Shown here: positions 32,158 through 40,400 of the stretch, in pieces
Numbering within the stretch: the first letter of the stretch is position 1
Layout: every line of letters begins with the position of its first letter
Source of the DNA: Xanthomonas sp. NCPPB 1128
GTDB taxonomy: Bacteria > Pseudomonadota > Gammaproteobacteria > Xanthomonadales > Xanthomonadaceae
Length of the DNA: 64,000 nt
NCBI RefSeq assembly: GCF_001043115.1
Contig: NZ_LFME01000023.1
Span: 17,722 to 81,721, forward strand
Reading direction: 5' to 3'
Notes under the pieces: model-generated
Database searches by the model: none
Told to the model about the DNA's origin: nothing
The model's input: the letters and a program-made list of their open reading frames with translations, nothing else
Made by a program: the position numbers and the translations under genes

Positions 32158-33216
32158 ATGCGCGCTTCCCCGGTCCATTCCAGCCTCGATCCGCGTGCCC
32201 GGCAACTGCTGCGCACGCTGATCTCGCGCTACATCCGCGACGGCGAGCCGGTCGGCTCGCAGACCCTGGCCCGGCATGCCGGGCTGGACGTGAGCCCGGC
32301 GACGATCCGCAACATCCTCGCCGACCTGGAGGACGCCGGCCTGCTCAGCTCGCCGCACACCTCGGCCGGGCGCGTGCCCACCGCCACCGGCTACCGGGTG
32401 TTCGTCGACAGCCTGGTGCAGATGCGCCCGCCGGCCGAGGGCGAGGTGGCGCGGCTGCGCGCGGAGATGGCCAACGCCGCCGGCACCCAGGCGCTGCTGG
32501 GCAGCGCCTCGGAACTGCTGTCGGCCATGACCCACTTCGTCGGCGTGGTCAGCGCGCCCAAGCGCGAGCAGTTCGCGTTCCGGCACATCGACTTCGTGCC
32601 GCTGGACGCGCGGCGGGTGCTGGCGATCCTGGTGTTCGCCGACAACGAGGTGCAGAACCGGGTCATCGAGCCGCGCAAGGCCTACGAGCCGGCCGAACTG
32701 GAGCAGGTGGCCAATTATCTGAACCGGCATTTCGCCGGGCGCGCGCTGGCCGACATCCGCGCCAGCCTGCTGCGCGACCTGCGCCACGCCCGCGACGAGA
32801 TGGAACAGTTGCTGGCGCACAGCGTTGAGCTGGCCGAGCAGGCGCTGGCGCCGGCCGGCGACGACATGGTGCTGGCCGGGCAGACCAAGCTGATGGGCGT
32901 GCAGGACCTGTCGGACCTGGAGCGGCTGCGCGAACTGTTCGAGGTCTTCGCCAGCAAGCGCGAGATCCTGCAACTGCTCGAGCGCACCATCCGCGCGCCC
33001 GGCGTGCGCATCTTCATCGGCGAGGAAACCGGCATGGTGCCGCTGGAGAGCGTGTCGCTGGTGACCGCCCCGTACATGGCCGGCGGCCAGGTGCTGGGCG
33101 TACTCGGGGTGATCGGCCCCAAGCGCATGGACTACGACCGGGTCATCCCCCTGGTGCAGACCGCCGCCGACGTCCTCGGCGCCCGCCTGGACCCATCTCC
33201 GCCGGGCGACCGCTGA
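32158..33216 (+). CDS. hrcA: Heat-inducible transcription repressor HrcA
   Basis: Repressor that binds CIRCE operators of chaperone genes. The 352-residue protein has the N-terminal winged helix (LDPRARQLLRTLISRYIRDGEPVGSQTLARHAGLDVSPATIRNILADLEDAGLL), the SSPHTSAGRVPTATGYRVFVD segment and the C-terminal effector domain (VFIGEE-type segment IFIGEETGMVPLESVSLVTAPY; GVIGPKRMDYDRVIPLV). It is first in the hrcA-grpE-dnaK-dnaJ cluster. No CIRCE element is seen upstream of any of these four genes, so its target probably lies outside the window (for example groESL). Confidence 0.96.
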   Translation: MRASPVHSSLDPRARQLLRTLISRYIRDGEPVGSQTLARHAGLDVSPATIRNILADLEDAGLLSSPHTSAGRVPTATGYRVFVDSLVQMRPPAEGEVARLRAEMANAAGTQALLGSASELLSAMTHFVGVVSAPKREQFAFRHIDFVPLDARRVLAILVFADNEVQNRVIEPRKAYEPAELEQVANYLNRHFAGRALADIRASLLRDLRHARDEMEQLLAHSVELAEQALAPAGDDMVLAGQTKLMGVQDLSDLERLRELFEVFASKREILQLLERTIRAPGVRIFIGEETGMVPLESVSLVTAPYMAGGQVLGVLGVIGPKRMDYDRVIPLVQTAADVLGARLDPSPPGDR

Positions 33217-33310
33217 GCGCACGCAGCGCTGGTCGAAGCGCCGCCGTCTCATCGGCCAGCAGGCCATCCAGCCGCGCCCGGGCGAATCCCCAATCCCCTA
33301 TCCCGGCTCA

Positions 33311-33337
33311 CTTGAATCCGCCCGCACCGCCCACATA
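33311..33337 (+). promoter_or_regulatory. Heat-shock (sigma-32) promoter of grpE
   Basis: CTTGAAT (33311-33317), 13-base spacer and CCACATAG from 33331, close to the RpoH consensus CTTGAAA-N13-CCCCATNT, about 45 bases before the grpE ATG. Confidence 0.6.
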
Positions 33338-33380
33338 GGTGGTCCGGTAAGGCGGGACGCACCCCGCCAGGGACCCGGAC

Positions 33381-33902
33381 ATGACGCAAGAACACCCCGA
33401 ATTCGATTCCGAACACCTGACCGAGGCGCAGCAGCCCTCGACCGATCCGTTGCAGGCGGAAGTGGAGACGCTGCGCAGCGAGCTGGCCCTGGTCAAGGCC
33501 GACGCCCTGCGCGAGCGGGCCGACCTGGAGAACCAGCGCAAGCGCATCGCCCGCGACGTGGAGCAGGCGCGCAAGTTCGCCAACGAGCGCCTGCTCGGCG
33601 ACCTGTTGCCGGTGTTCGACAGTCTGGACGCGGGGCTGACCGCCGCCGGCAGCGAGCCCAGCCCGCTGCGCGACGGCCTGGAGCTGACCTACAAGCAGCT
33701 GCTCAAGGTCGCCGCCGACAACGGCCTGACCCTGCTCGACCCGACCGGCGAGCCGTTCAACCCGGAGCACCACCAGGCGATCAGCCAGGCCGACGCCGAG
33801 GGCGTCCCCCCGGGCCACGTGATCCAGGTGTTCCAGAAGGGCTACCTGCTCAACGACCGCCTGCTGCGGCCCGCCCTGGTGGTGGTGGCCAAGCACGACT
33901 GA
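33381..33902 (+). CDS. grpE: Nucleotide exchange factor GrpE
   Basis: Exchanges ADP for ATP on DnaK. The 173-residue protein has an acidic N-terminus, a long helix ([49 protein letters not shown]) and the C-terminal beta domain ([49 protein letters not shown]), which holds the family signature. AGGGA precedes the ATG. It has its own apparent heat-shock promoter although it follows hrcA by 164 bases. Confidence 0.97.
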   Translation: MTQEHPEFDSEHLTEAQQPSTDPLQAEVETLRSELALVKADALRERADLENQRKRIARDVEQARKFANERLLGDLLPVFDSLDAGLTAAGSEPSPLRDGLELTYKQLLKVAADNGLTLLDPTGEPFNPEHHQAISQADAEGVPPGHVIQVFQKGYLLNDRLLRPALVVVAKHD

Positions 33903-33967
33903 GCCGGACCGGGCGCACGCGCCTGAACCCGGCGCGGCGGCAGTGGAACGCTAATTTGCGGCGATGG

Positions 33968-33995
33968 CTTGAATGACCCGCAGCCATCCCTATAT
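33968..33995 (+). promoter_or_regulatory. Heat-shock (sigma-32) promoter of dnaK
   Basis: CTTGAAT (33968-33974), 13-base spacer and CCCTATAT (33988-33995): a strong RpoH-type match 54 bases before the dnaK ATG. Together with the grpE promoter it suggests sigma-32 control within the cluster. Confidence 0.68.
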
Positions 33996-34048
33996 CCGAA
34001 CCAGATCCCGGCACTGGCCGGCTACACGACCTTTCAGGAGTCATTGCA

Positions 34049-36100
34049 ATGGGCAAGATCATCGGCATCGACCTGGGCACGACCAATTCGTGCGTGGCGA
34101 TCATGGACGGCGGCAAGGCCCGCGTCATCGAGAATTCCGAGGGTGACCGCACCACGCCTTCGATCGTCGCCTACACCAAGGACGGCGAAGTGCTGGTGGG
34201 CGCCTCGGCCAAGCGCCAGGCCGTCACCAACCCCAAGAACACCTTCTACGCGGTCAAGCGCCTGATCGGCCGCAAGTTCACCGACGCCGAAGTGCAGAAG
34301 GACATCGGCCTGGTGCCGTACGGCATCGTCCAGCACGACAACGGCGACGCCTGGGTGGCCACCGCCGACGGGCGCAAGCTGGCCTCGCAGGAAATCTCCG
34401 CGCAGGTGCTGGAGAAGATGAAGAAGACCGCCGAGGCGTTCCTGGGCGAGACCGTCACCGAGGCGGTCATCACCGTGCCGGCGTACTTCAACGACAGCCA
34501 GCGCCAGGCGACCAAGGACGCCGGCCGCATCGCCGGCCTGGACGTCAAGCGCATCATCAACGAGCCGACCGCCGCGGCGCTGGCCTACGGCCTGGACAAG
34601 GGCCAGGGCGGCGACCGCAAGATCGCGGTGTACGACCTGGGCGGCGGCACCTTCGACGTGTCGATCATCGAGATCGCCAACGTCGACGGCGAGAAGCAGT
34701 TCGAAGTGCTGGCCACCAACGGCGACACCTTCCTGGGCGGCGAAGACTTCGACAAGCGCGTCATCGACTACCTGGTGGAAGAGTTCAACAAGGACCAGGG
34801 CATCGACCTGCGCAAGGATCCGCTGGCGCTGCAGCGCCTGAAGGACGCCGCCGAGCGCGCCAAGATCGAGCTGTCGTCCTCGCAGCAGACCGAAGTCAAC
34901 CTGCCGTACGTCACCGCCGACGCGTCGGGCCCGAAGCACCTCAACATCAAGCTGACCCGGGCCAAGCTCGAGGCACTGGTGGAGGACCTGGTCAAGCGCA
35001 CCATCGATCCGTGCCGCACCGCGCTGAACGACGCCGGCCTGCGCGCCAGCGACATCACCGAGGTGATCCGGGTCGGTGGCCAGACCCGCATGCCGAAGGT
35101 GCAGCAGGCGGTGGCCGAGTTCTTCGGCAAGGAGCCGCGCAAGGACGTCAACCCCGACGAGGCCGTGGCGCTGGGCGCCGCGATCCAGGGCGGCGTGCTG
35201 GCCGGCGACGTCAAGGACGTGCTGCTGCTCGACGTGACCCCGTTGAGCCTGGGCATCGAGACCCTGGGCGGCGTGTTCACCAAGATCATCGAGAAGAACA
35301 CCACCATCCCGACCAAGGCCTCGCAGGTGTTCTCCACCGCCGAGGACAACCAGTCGGCGGTGACCGTGCACGTGCTGCAGGGCGAGCGCGAACAGGCCCG
35401 CTACAACAAGTCGCTGGCCAAGTTCGACCTGTCCGGCATCGAGCCGGCCCCGCGCGGCCTGCCGCAGGTGGAGGTGTCCTTCGACATCGACGCCAACGGC
35501 ATCCTGCACGTGTCGGCCAAGGACAAGAAGACCAACAAGGAACAGAAGGTCGAGATCAAGGCCGGTTCCGGCCTGTCGGACGACGAGATCCAGCGGATGG
35601 TCGCCGACGCGGAAGCCAACCGCGAGGAAGACAAGAAGTTCCACGAGCTGGTGCAGGCGCGCAACCAGGCCGACGGCCTGATCCACGCCACCCGCAGCGC
35701 GATCACCGAGCACGGCAGCAAGGTCGGTGGCGATGTCATCGGCAAGGTCGAGTCGGCGCTGGCGGATCTGGAAACCGCGATGAAGGGCGACGACAAGGGC
35801 CAGATCGAGGCCAAGACCAAGGCGCTGGAAGAGGCCGGTCAGTCGCTGTACGCCGCCGCGGCGGCGGGCGAGCAGCAGCCGGGCGGCAACGCCGGCGGCG
35901 CGCACGCGTCCTCGGCCCAGTCCGACGACGTGGTCGACGCCGAGTTCACCGAGGTCAAGGACGACAAGAAGGGAGCCGGGATTGGGGATTTGGGATTGGG
36001 GATTCGCAAAGGCCTTGTCCTGGTGGGTTCCCGCTCCCGATCCCTGTCCATGCAGTGCTTGCAAAAGCGGAAGAGCCCCGGCTCTCCGCTTTTGCCTTGA
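34049..36100 (+). CDS. dnaK: Chaperone DnaK (Hsp70) with aberrant C-terminal extension
   Basis: ATP-dependent chaperone. The N-terminal ATPase starts [18 protein letters not shown] and has the phosphate-2 motif [15 protein letters not shown] and [13 protein letters not shown]. The substrate-binding domain starts at [19 protein letters not shown] and is complete. The canonical end [16 protein letters not shown] falls at residue 641, where other DnaK proteins stop. Here the frame stays open for 42 more codons ([14 protein letters not shown]... to SPLLP, residue 683). The added sequence is translated from the GGGGATTTGGGATTG intergenic filler and the hairpin at 36061-36095. Loss of the stop by repeat invasion is the simplest explanation; an assembly error is possible. 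The ATG follows AGGAG. Confidence 0.97.
   Translation: MGKIIGIDLGTTNSCVAIMDGGKARVIENSEGDRTTPSIVAYTKDGEVLVGASAKRQAVTNPKNTFYAVKRLIGRKFTDAEVQKDIGLVPYGIVQHDNGDAWVATADGRKLASQEISAQVLEKMKKTAEAFLGETVTEAVITVPAYFNDSQRQATKDAGRIAGLDVKRIINEPTAAALAYGLDKGQGGDRKIAVYDLGGGTFDVSIIEIANVDGEKQFEVLATNGDTFLGGEDFDKRVIDYLVEEFNKDQGIDLRKDPLALQRLKDAAERAKIELSSSQQTEVNLPYVTADASGPKHLNIKLTRAKLEALVEDLVKRTIDPCRTALNDAGLRASDITEVIRVGGQTRMPKVQQAVAEFFGKEPRKDVNPDEAVALGAAIQGGVLAGDVKDVLLLDVTPLSLGIETLGGVFTKIIEKNTTIPTKASQVFSTAEDNQSAVTVHVLQGEREQARYNKSLAKFDLSGIEPAPRGLPQVEVSFDIDANGILHVSAKDKKTNKEQKVEIKAGSGLSDDEIQRMVADAEANREEDKKFHELVQARNQADGLIHATRSAITEHGSKVGGDVIGKVESALADLETAMKGDDKGQIEAKTKALEEAGQSLYAAAAAGEQQPGGNAGGAHASSAQSDDVVDAEFTEVKDDKKGAGIGDLGLGIRKGLVLVGSRSRSLSMQCLQKRKSPGSPLLP
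36061..36095 (+). terminator. dnaK terminator hairpin now inside the extended dnaK frame
   Basis: GCAAAAGCGG(A)AGAGCC and GGCTCTCCGCTTTTGC form a 16-bp stem with one bulged A and a 2-base minimal loop; the right arm supplies CTTTTG. It sits five bases before the extended stop codon, so translating ribosomes would cover and disrupt it. Confidence 0.65.
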
Positions 36101-36136
36101 ACGAATCCCGACTCTCGAATCTCGAATCCCCGCCCC

Positions 36137-37267
36137 ATGAGCAAACGCGACTATTACGAAGTGCTGGGTGTGGCCCGCACCGCCAGCGACGACGAGCTGA
36201 AGAAGGCCTATCGCCGTTGTGCGATGAAGTACCACCCGGACCGCAATCCCGGCGACCAAGCCGCCGAGGCCGCGTTCAAGGAGTGCAAGGAAGCCTATGA
36301 GGTGCTCTCCGACGGCAACCGCCGGCGCATGTACGACGCGCACGGCCACGCCGCGTTCGAGCACGGCATGGGCGGGATGGGCGGCGGCCCCGGTGGCCCG
36401 GACATGGGCGACATCTTCGGCGACATCTTCGGCAACATCTTCGGTGGGGCCGGCGGTGGCGGACGTGCGCCGCGACGTGGCGCCGACATCGGCTACGTGC
36501 TGGAGCTGGACCTGGAAGAAGCGGTGGCCGGCATCGAGCGCCGCATCGAGATTCCGACCCTGAGCGAATGCGAGCACTGCCACGGCAGCGGCTCGGAGGA
36601 CGGCAAGGTCGAGACCTGCGGCACCTGCCATGGTCGCGGCCAGGTGCGCATCCAGCGCGGCATCTTCGCCATGCAGCAGACCTGCCCGCATTGCGCCGGC
36701 CGCGGCCAGACCGTGCAGAACCCGTGCGGCCAGTGCCACGGCGCCGGGCGCGTGGAAGAGACCAAGGTGCTGTCGGTGAAGATCCCCGCCGGCGTCGACA
36801 ACGGCGACCGCATCCGCCTGTCGGGTGAGGGCGAAGCCGGTCCGGCCGGTACCCCGCCGGGCGATCTGTACGTGGAAGTGCGGGTGCGCGAGCATGCGAT
36901 CTTCCAGCGCGACGGCGACGACCTGCACTGCGAAGTGCCGATCCGCATCTCGCAGGCGGCGCTGGGTGACACGGTGCGCGTGGCCACCCTGGGCGGCGAG
37001 GCGGAGATCCGTATTCCGGCCGAGACCCAGACCGGCAAGCTGTTCCGCCTGCGCGGCAAGGGCGTGCGCTCGGTGCGCAGCCGCAGCGAAGGCGATCTGT
37101 ACTGCCGGGTGGTGGTGGAAACGCCGATCAACCTCACTGCCGACCAGCGCAAGCTGCTGGAACAGTTCGAGTCCACCTTCACCGGCGAGGACGCGCGCAA
37201 GCATTCGCCGAAGTCGGCCACCTTCATCGATGGCGTGAAGGGGTTCTGGGACCGGATGACGTCGTAA
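36137..37267 (+). CDS. dnaJ: Co-chaperone DnaJ (Hsp40)
   Basis: Stimulates DnaK ATPase. The 376-residue protein has the J domain with HPD (YHPDRNPGD, near residue 33), a Gly/Met/Phe-rich linker (residues ~75-115), the zinc domain with four CxxCxGxG-type repeats ([32 protein letters not shown]) and the C-terminal substrate domains. It starts 36 bases after the extended dnaK stop. No Shine-Dalgarno is visible: the sequence before the ATG is CGAATCTCGAATCCCC filler repeat, so initiation may depend on ribosomes finishing dnaK. Confidence 0.97.
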   Translation: MSKRDYYEVLGVARTASDDELKKAYRRCAMKYHPDRNPGDQAAEAAFKECKEAYEVLSDGNRRRMYDAHGHAAFEHGMGGMGGGPGGPDMGDIFGDIFGNIFGGAGGGGRAPRRGADIGYVLELDLEEAVAGIERRIEIPTLSECEHCHGSGSEDGKVETCGTCHGRGQVRIQRGIFAMQQTCPHCAGRGQTVQNPCGQCHGAGRVEETKVLSVKIPAGVDNGDRIRLSGEGEAGPAGTPPGDLYVEVRVREHAIFQRDGDDLHCEVPIRISQAALGDTVRVATLGGEAEIRIPAETQTGKLFRLRGKGVRSVRSRSEGDLYCRVVVETPINLTADQRKLLEQFESTFTGEDARKHSPKSATFIDGVKGFWDRMTS

Positions 37268-37269
37268 GG

Positions 37270-37308
37270 CCGGGATGATCAGCCATTCGGCTGCTGAAAA
37301 GCCTGGGA
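37270..37308 (+). repeat. Third copy of the 39-bp element
   Basis: Same orientation and near-identical sequence to 26456-26494 (ends AAGCCTGGGA rather than AAGCCGGGGA). Both direct copies begin within ten bases of a stop codon. Confidence 0.8.
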
Positions 37309-37413
37309 TTTGGGATTCGGGATGACAGCCTGCGGCTGTTGAAAGCCGGGATGACCAGCTGAAAGGCAGGATTCGGGATCTGCCAAGTGTTCCTGGCCGC
37401 TGCTGGGCTTTTT

Positions 37414-37478
37414 GTGGGAGGGGCTTCAGCCCCGACGCTTTGCTGTCAAAAGTGTCACGGCTGAAGCCGCTCCTGCAG
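37414..37478. repeat. REP pair (GTGG variant and inverted GTAG type)
   Basis: GTGGGAGGGGCTTCAGCCCC is followed by an inverted arm CACGGCTGAAGCCGCTCC, the usual two-REP arrangement. Confidence 0.75.
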
Positions 37479-37580
37479 CGGAATGTTGTGCTGGAATGTT
37501 TCGCCCGCTGAGTGCAGCGGATATATCAAGATTTTCGATTCCGGATGCGTGGACGTCCTTCCGCATCCTGGCTCCCTGTT

Positions 37581-37635
37581 GTAGGAGCGGCTTCAGCCGC
37601 GACGCTTTCTCGTCGGAGCGTCGCAGCTGAGGCCG
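37581..37635. repeat. GTAG-type REP pair
   Basis: GTAGGAGCGGCTTCAGCCGC followed by a decayed inverted arm (GCGTCGCAGCTGAGGCCG). Confidence 0.75.
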
Positions 37636-37710
37636 TTGTTGCTGAAAGCCGTGCAACACGTCTATATGCGCGCATCCCGAGCGCACGGGTGCCAGCGCTA
37701 CACTACGGCG

Positions 37711-38631
37711 ATGAACGCTCCCGCCGATAGCTCCGCCGCTAGTCATCTCATCCATGGCCGCCGCCAGCGCCCCGATGGGCCGGTGCCGGTCGACGTCATC
37801 TCCGTGCAGTCGCAACTCGTCTACGGCCACGCCGGCAACAGCGCGGCGGTGCCGCCGTTGCGTGCGCTGGGCCTGCGCGTGGCGGAGATCCCGACCACGC
37901 TGCTGAGCAATGCGCCGTTCTACGCCACCTTGCGCGGCAAGGTGCTGCCGTCGGACTGGTTCGCCGACCTGCTGCTCGGCGCCAGCGAACGCGGCCTGCC
38001 GCAACGCGCGCGCATGCTGGTGTCCGGCTACTTCGGCAGCGTCGGCAACGGTGCCGCGTTCGCCGACTGGCTCGACACCACGCTGCCGCAGTGCCCGACG
38101 CTGCGCTACTGCCTGGACCCGGTGATCGGCGATACGCATACCGGCCCTTATGTGGAACCGGGCCTGGAAGCGATCTTCGCGCAGCGCCTGTTGCCGCACG
38201 CGTGGCTGGTGACGCCGAATGCGTTCGAACTCGGCCGCCTGACCGGCATGCCGGCGCTGGCCCAGGACGAGGCGATCGCCGCGGCGCGCGTGTTGCTGGC
38301 GCGCGGACCGCAGTGGGTGCTTGCCCACAGCGTCGGCGGCGATGCCGGGCAACTGGTGACGCTGGCGGTGAGCCGCGAGGCGGTCTACCGCTGGTGCTCG
38401 CCACTGCTGCCGGTGGACGTGGCCGGCACTGGCGATGTGCTGATGGCGCTGCTGGTGGCCTTCCTGCTGCGCGGCGACGGTTTCGAAGCGGCGATCGGCC
38501 GTGCCATCGCCGGCGTGCACGCGGCGCTGGAGGCGACCCTGGCCGCGGATGTGGAAGAGCTGGACGTGTTGGCGGCGGCGCCGGCCGCACTGGCGACGCC
38601 GCTGCGTTTCGTCGCCGAGCGTCTGGCGTGA
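37711..38631 (+). CDS. pdxY: Pyridoxal kinase PdxY
   Basis: ATP-dependent phosphorylation of pyridoxal in vitamin B6 salvage. The 306-residue ribokinase-like protein has VISVQSQLVYGHAGNSAAVPPL (substrate site), YCLDPVIGDTHTGPYV, WLVTPNAFELGRLTG and the anion-hole motif VAGTGDVLMALLVA with the catalytic Asp. It is about 24 residues longer at the N-terminus than typical PdxY (MNAPADSSAASHL...), so the true start may be further in; no upstream signal decides it. Its stop overlaps the next start as GTGA, making an operon with tyrA. Confidence 0.9.
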   Translation: MNAPADSSAASHLIHGRRQRPDGPVPVDVISVQSQLVYGHAGNSAAVPPLRALGLRVAEIPTTLLSNAPFYATLRGKVLPSDWFADLLLGASERGLPQRARMLVSGYFGSVGNGAAFADWLDTTLPQCPTLRYCLDPVIGDTHTGPYVEPGLEAIFAQRLLPHAWLVTPNAFELGRLTGMPALAQDEAIAAARVLLARGPQWVLAHSVGGDAGQLVTLAVSREAVYRWCSPLLPVDVAGTGDVLMALLVAFLLRGDGFEAAIGRAIAGVHAALEATLAADVEELDVLAAAPAALATPLRFVAERLA

Positions 38632-39740
38632 GCCTGCGCCCGGTCGTCGGCATCGTTGGCAGCGCCGGCGCGTATGGCCGCTGGCTGAGCCGCTTCTTTC
38701 GCGAGCGCATGCAACTGGACGTGATCGGCCACGATCCGGCCGATCCGCAGTCGCTGGCGCCGGAAGCGCTGCTGCAGCAGGCGCAGGTGCTGATCTTCTC
38801 CGCCCCGATCCGGCACACGCCGGCGCTGATCGGCGAGTACGCGCAGCGCGCCGGCGGCCGCGAACGCGGCCAATTGTGGCTGGACGTCACCTCGGTCAAG
38901 GCCGCACCGGTGGCGGCGATGCTGGCCTCGCAGGCGGAAGTGGCCGGCCTGCATCCGATGACCGCACCGCCGAAGTCGCCCACGCTCAAGGGCCGCGTGC
39001 TGGTGGTGTGCGAGGCGCGGGTGACGCAGTGGCAGCCCTGGCTGCAGCAGCTGTACGCGGCGCTGGAAGGCGAGTGCGTGCGCAGCACGCCCGAGCACCA
39101 CGACCGGGTGATGGCGCTGGTGCAGGCGATGGTCCACGCCACCCACCTGGCCCAGGCGGGTGTGCTGCGCGAACATGCGCCGGCGCTGGGGCCGTTGCAG
39201 GCCTTGCTGCCGTACCGTTCGGCCTCGTTCGAGCTGGATACCGCGATCATTGCGCGCATCCTGGCGTTGAATCCCGCGATCTACGAAGACATCCAGTTCG
39301 GCAATCCGCACGTCGGCGACGTACTCGATGGACTGATCGTGCAGTTGTCGCGGCTACGCGCGCAGGTCGCCCGCGGCGACGATGCGGCACGCGCGCAGTT
39401 CCGTGCCGAGTTCCTCGACGCCAACCTGCAGGCGCTGGGCGAGGCGGCGATCGCCCAGGGCAACTATAGCTACGAGCGGGTAGGGTATTTGCTGGCCGAT
39501 CTGACCGAGCAGATGACGCTTAGCGTGTATCTGCCCGAGGACCGCGCCGGTTCGCTGCGCGCGCTGTTGCACGTGTTCGAGCGCCATGGCGTCAACCTGG
39601 CCTCGATTCATTCCTCGCGCACGCAGGCGGGCGAATTGCATTTCCGGCTCGGCTTCGATCCGGCCAGTGATGCCATGGCCGTGCGCAGCGCGGCGGCGGA
39701 GATCGATGCCAGTGGGATCGGGCGCGTGTTGGCGGGCTGA
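38628..39740 (+). CDS. tyrA: Prephenate dehydrogenase with C-terminal ACT domain (TyrA)
   Basis: Oxidative decarboxylation of prephenate in tyrosine synthesis. The 370-residue protein starts at GTG overlapping the pdxY stop: MSLRPVVGIVGSAGAYGRWLSRFF gives the NAD-binding loop. LDVTSVKAAPVAAM, GLHPMTAPPKSP and the all-helical dimer domain follow. Residues ~295-365 form an ACT domain (TLSVYLPEDRAGSLRALLHVFERHGVNLASIHSSR), the likely site of tyrosine or phenylalanine feedback. No chorismate mutase domain is present. Confidence 0.9.
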   Translation: MSLRPVVGIVGSAGAYGRWLSRFFRERMQLDVIGHDPADPQSLAPEALLQQAQVLIFSAPIRHTPALIGEYAQRAGGRERGQLWLDVTSVKAAPVAAMLASQAEVAGLHPMTAPPKSPTLKGRVLVVCEARVTQWQPWLQQLYAALEGECVRSTPEHHDRVMALVQAMVHATHLAQAGVLREHAPALGPLQALLPYRSASFELDTAIIARILALNPAIYEDIQFGNPHVGDVLDGLIVQLSRLRAQVARGDDAARAQFRAEFLDANLQALGEAAIAQGNYSYERVGYLLADLTEQMTLSVYLPEDRAGSLRALLHVFERHGVNLASIHSSRTQAGELHFRLGFDPASDAMAVRSAAAEIDASGIGRVLAG

Positions 39741-40069
39741 CGTCTGGGGTCGTTCGCGGCTTGCGTGATCGCGAGTACGAGCGGTCGCGGCTAAAGCCGC
39801 TCCTACGACGGCCGTTGCGTGCTTTTGTAGGAGCGGCTTTAGCCGCGACCGCGCAACACGCGAGACGCGTTGAGGGGAATCACCAACACCTGCTCGCAAT
39901 TCATCCACAGCGCATGTGGATGGTCACTGCGCAAACGTGTGGATAACTGTCGGCGCGCCTTGCGCGGCAAGCGTGTCAAGCGGTGTGGCGAAAAATTCAC
40001 CAGAGTATCGCCAGTGCCCCGAACGCCAGTGGTGATGACGGGGCACGGCGACACCTCGTAGTCGCGACG
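39741..40069. other. Intergenic region with an inverted REP pair
   Basis: Besides the REP pair at 39781-39852 this 329-base stretch holds no supported gene. It separates tyrA from the convergent small gene at 40070. Confidence 0.5.
39781..39852. repeat. Perfect inverted pair of GTAG-type REPs
   Basis: Arms 39781-39806 (GCGGTCGCGGCTAAAGCCGC...) and 39827-39852 are exact 26-bp reverse complements with a 20-base spacer. The core is the CTTTAG variant of the REP. Confidence 0.85.
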
Positions 40070-40282
40070 CTAGACCGCGGTCAAGGTCAACTCGCCACCG
40101 GTGGTGACGAACTGCTGGCCGCGACGGATCAGCTTGCGGCCATCGGCCAGTTCGTAGCGCAGCCCGCTGTCGGCGTGCGCATCGTGCTGTGCCTGCTGCT
40201 GGCGCGGCGCGTCGTCCTGGAACTCGGTGATCAGATAGGCCTCGCCGTCGGGACCGAGGGCAGGCAATTGGCGAAAGGACAT
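40070..40282 (-). CDS. Small hypothetical protein (70 aa)
   Basis: No family recognised. The ATG has a strong AGGAGG site six bases upstream, which makes this a credible gene. The protein is soluble and Gln/Asp-rich: MSFRQLPALGPDGEAYLITEF, then QDDAPRQQQAQHDAHADSGLRYELADGRKLIRRGQQFVTTGGELTLTAV. The C-terminal half (YELADGRKLIRRGQQFVTTGGELTL) has the look of a short beta-rich domain. It lies about 120 bases beyond the stop of the ABC transporter gene on the same strand. Confidence 0.75.
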   Translation of the reverse strand: MSFRQLPALGPDGEAYLITEFQDDAPRQQQAQHDAHADSGLRYELADGRKLIRRGQQFVTTGGELTLTAV

Positions 40283-40400
40283 CGGGAGCCTCCTGTCGAA
40301 CGCTGCATCGAATGCGGGACGCCTCAGCCGCGGTCGCGATACGCGCGGACCGCAGCAGACGCGGCTCGACCGTAGTCCCGCCGCCGTTAGCGCGGCGTGC

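Larger units (their letters stand above)
37268..37710. repeat. Repeat-rich region between dnaJ and pdxY
   Basis: Holds a copy of the 39-bp element (37270-37308, starting three bases after the dnaJ stop), a degenerate second copy near 37348-37370, a REP pair at 37414-37478 and another at 37581-37635. No gene is supported. Confidence 0.75.

Noticed and set aside
34034..37204. 1056-codon open frame antisense to dnaK-dnaJ
   Set aside because: Shadow of two conserved chaperone genes; no motifs or start signals.
38091..38627. N-terminal extension of TyrA by 179 codons
   Set aside because: It lies entirely within pdxY in another frame; the NAD-binding loop begins right after GTG 38628.
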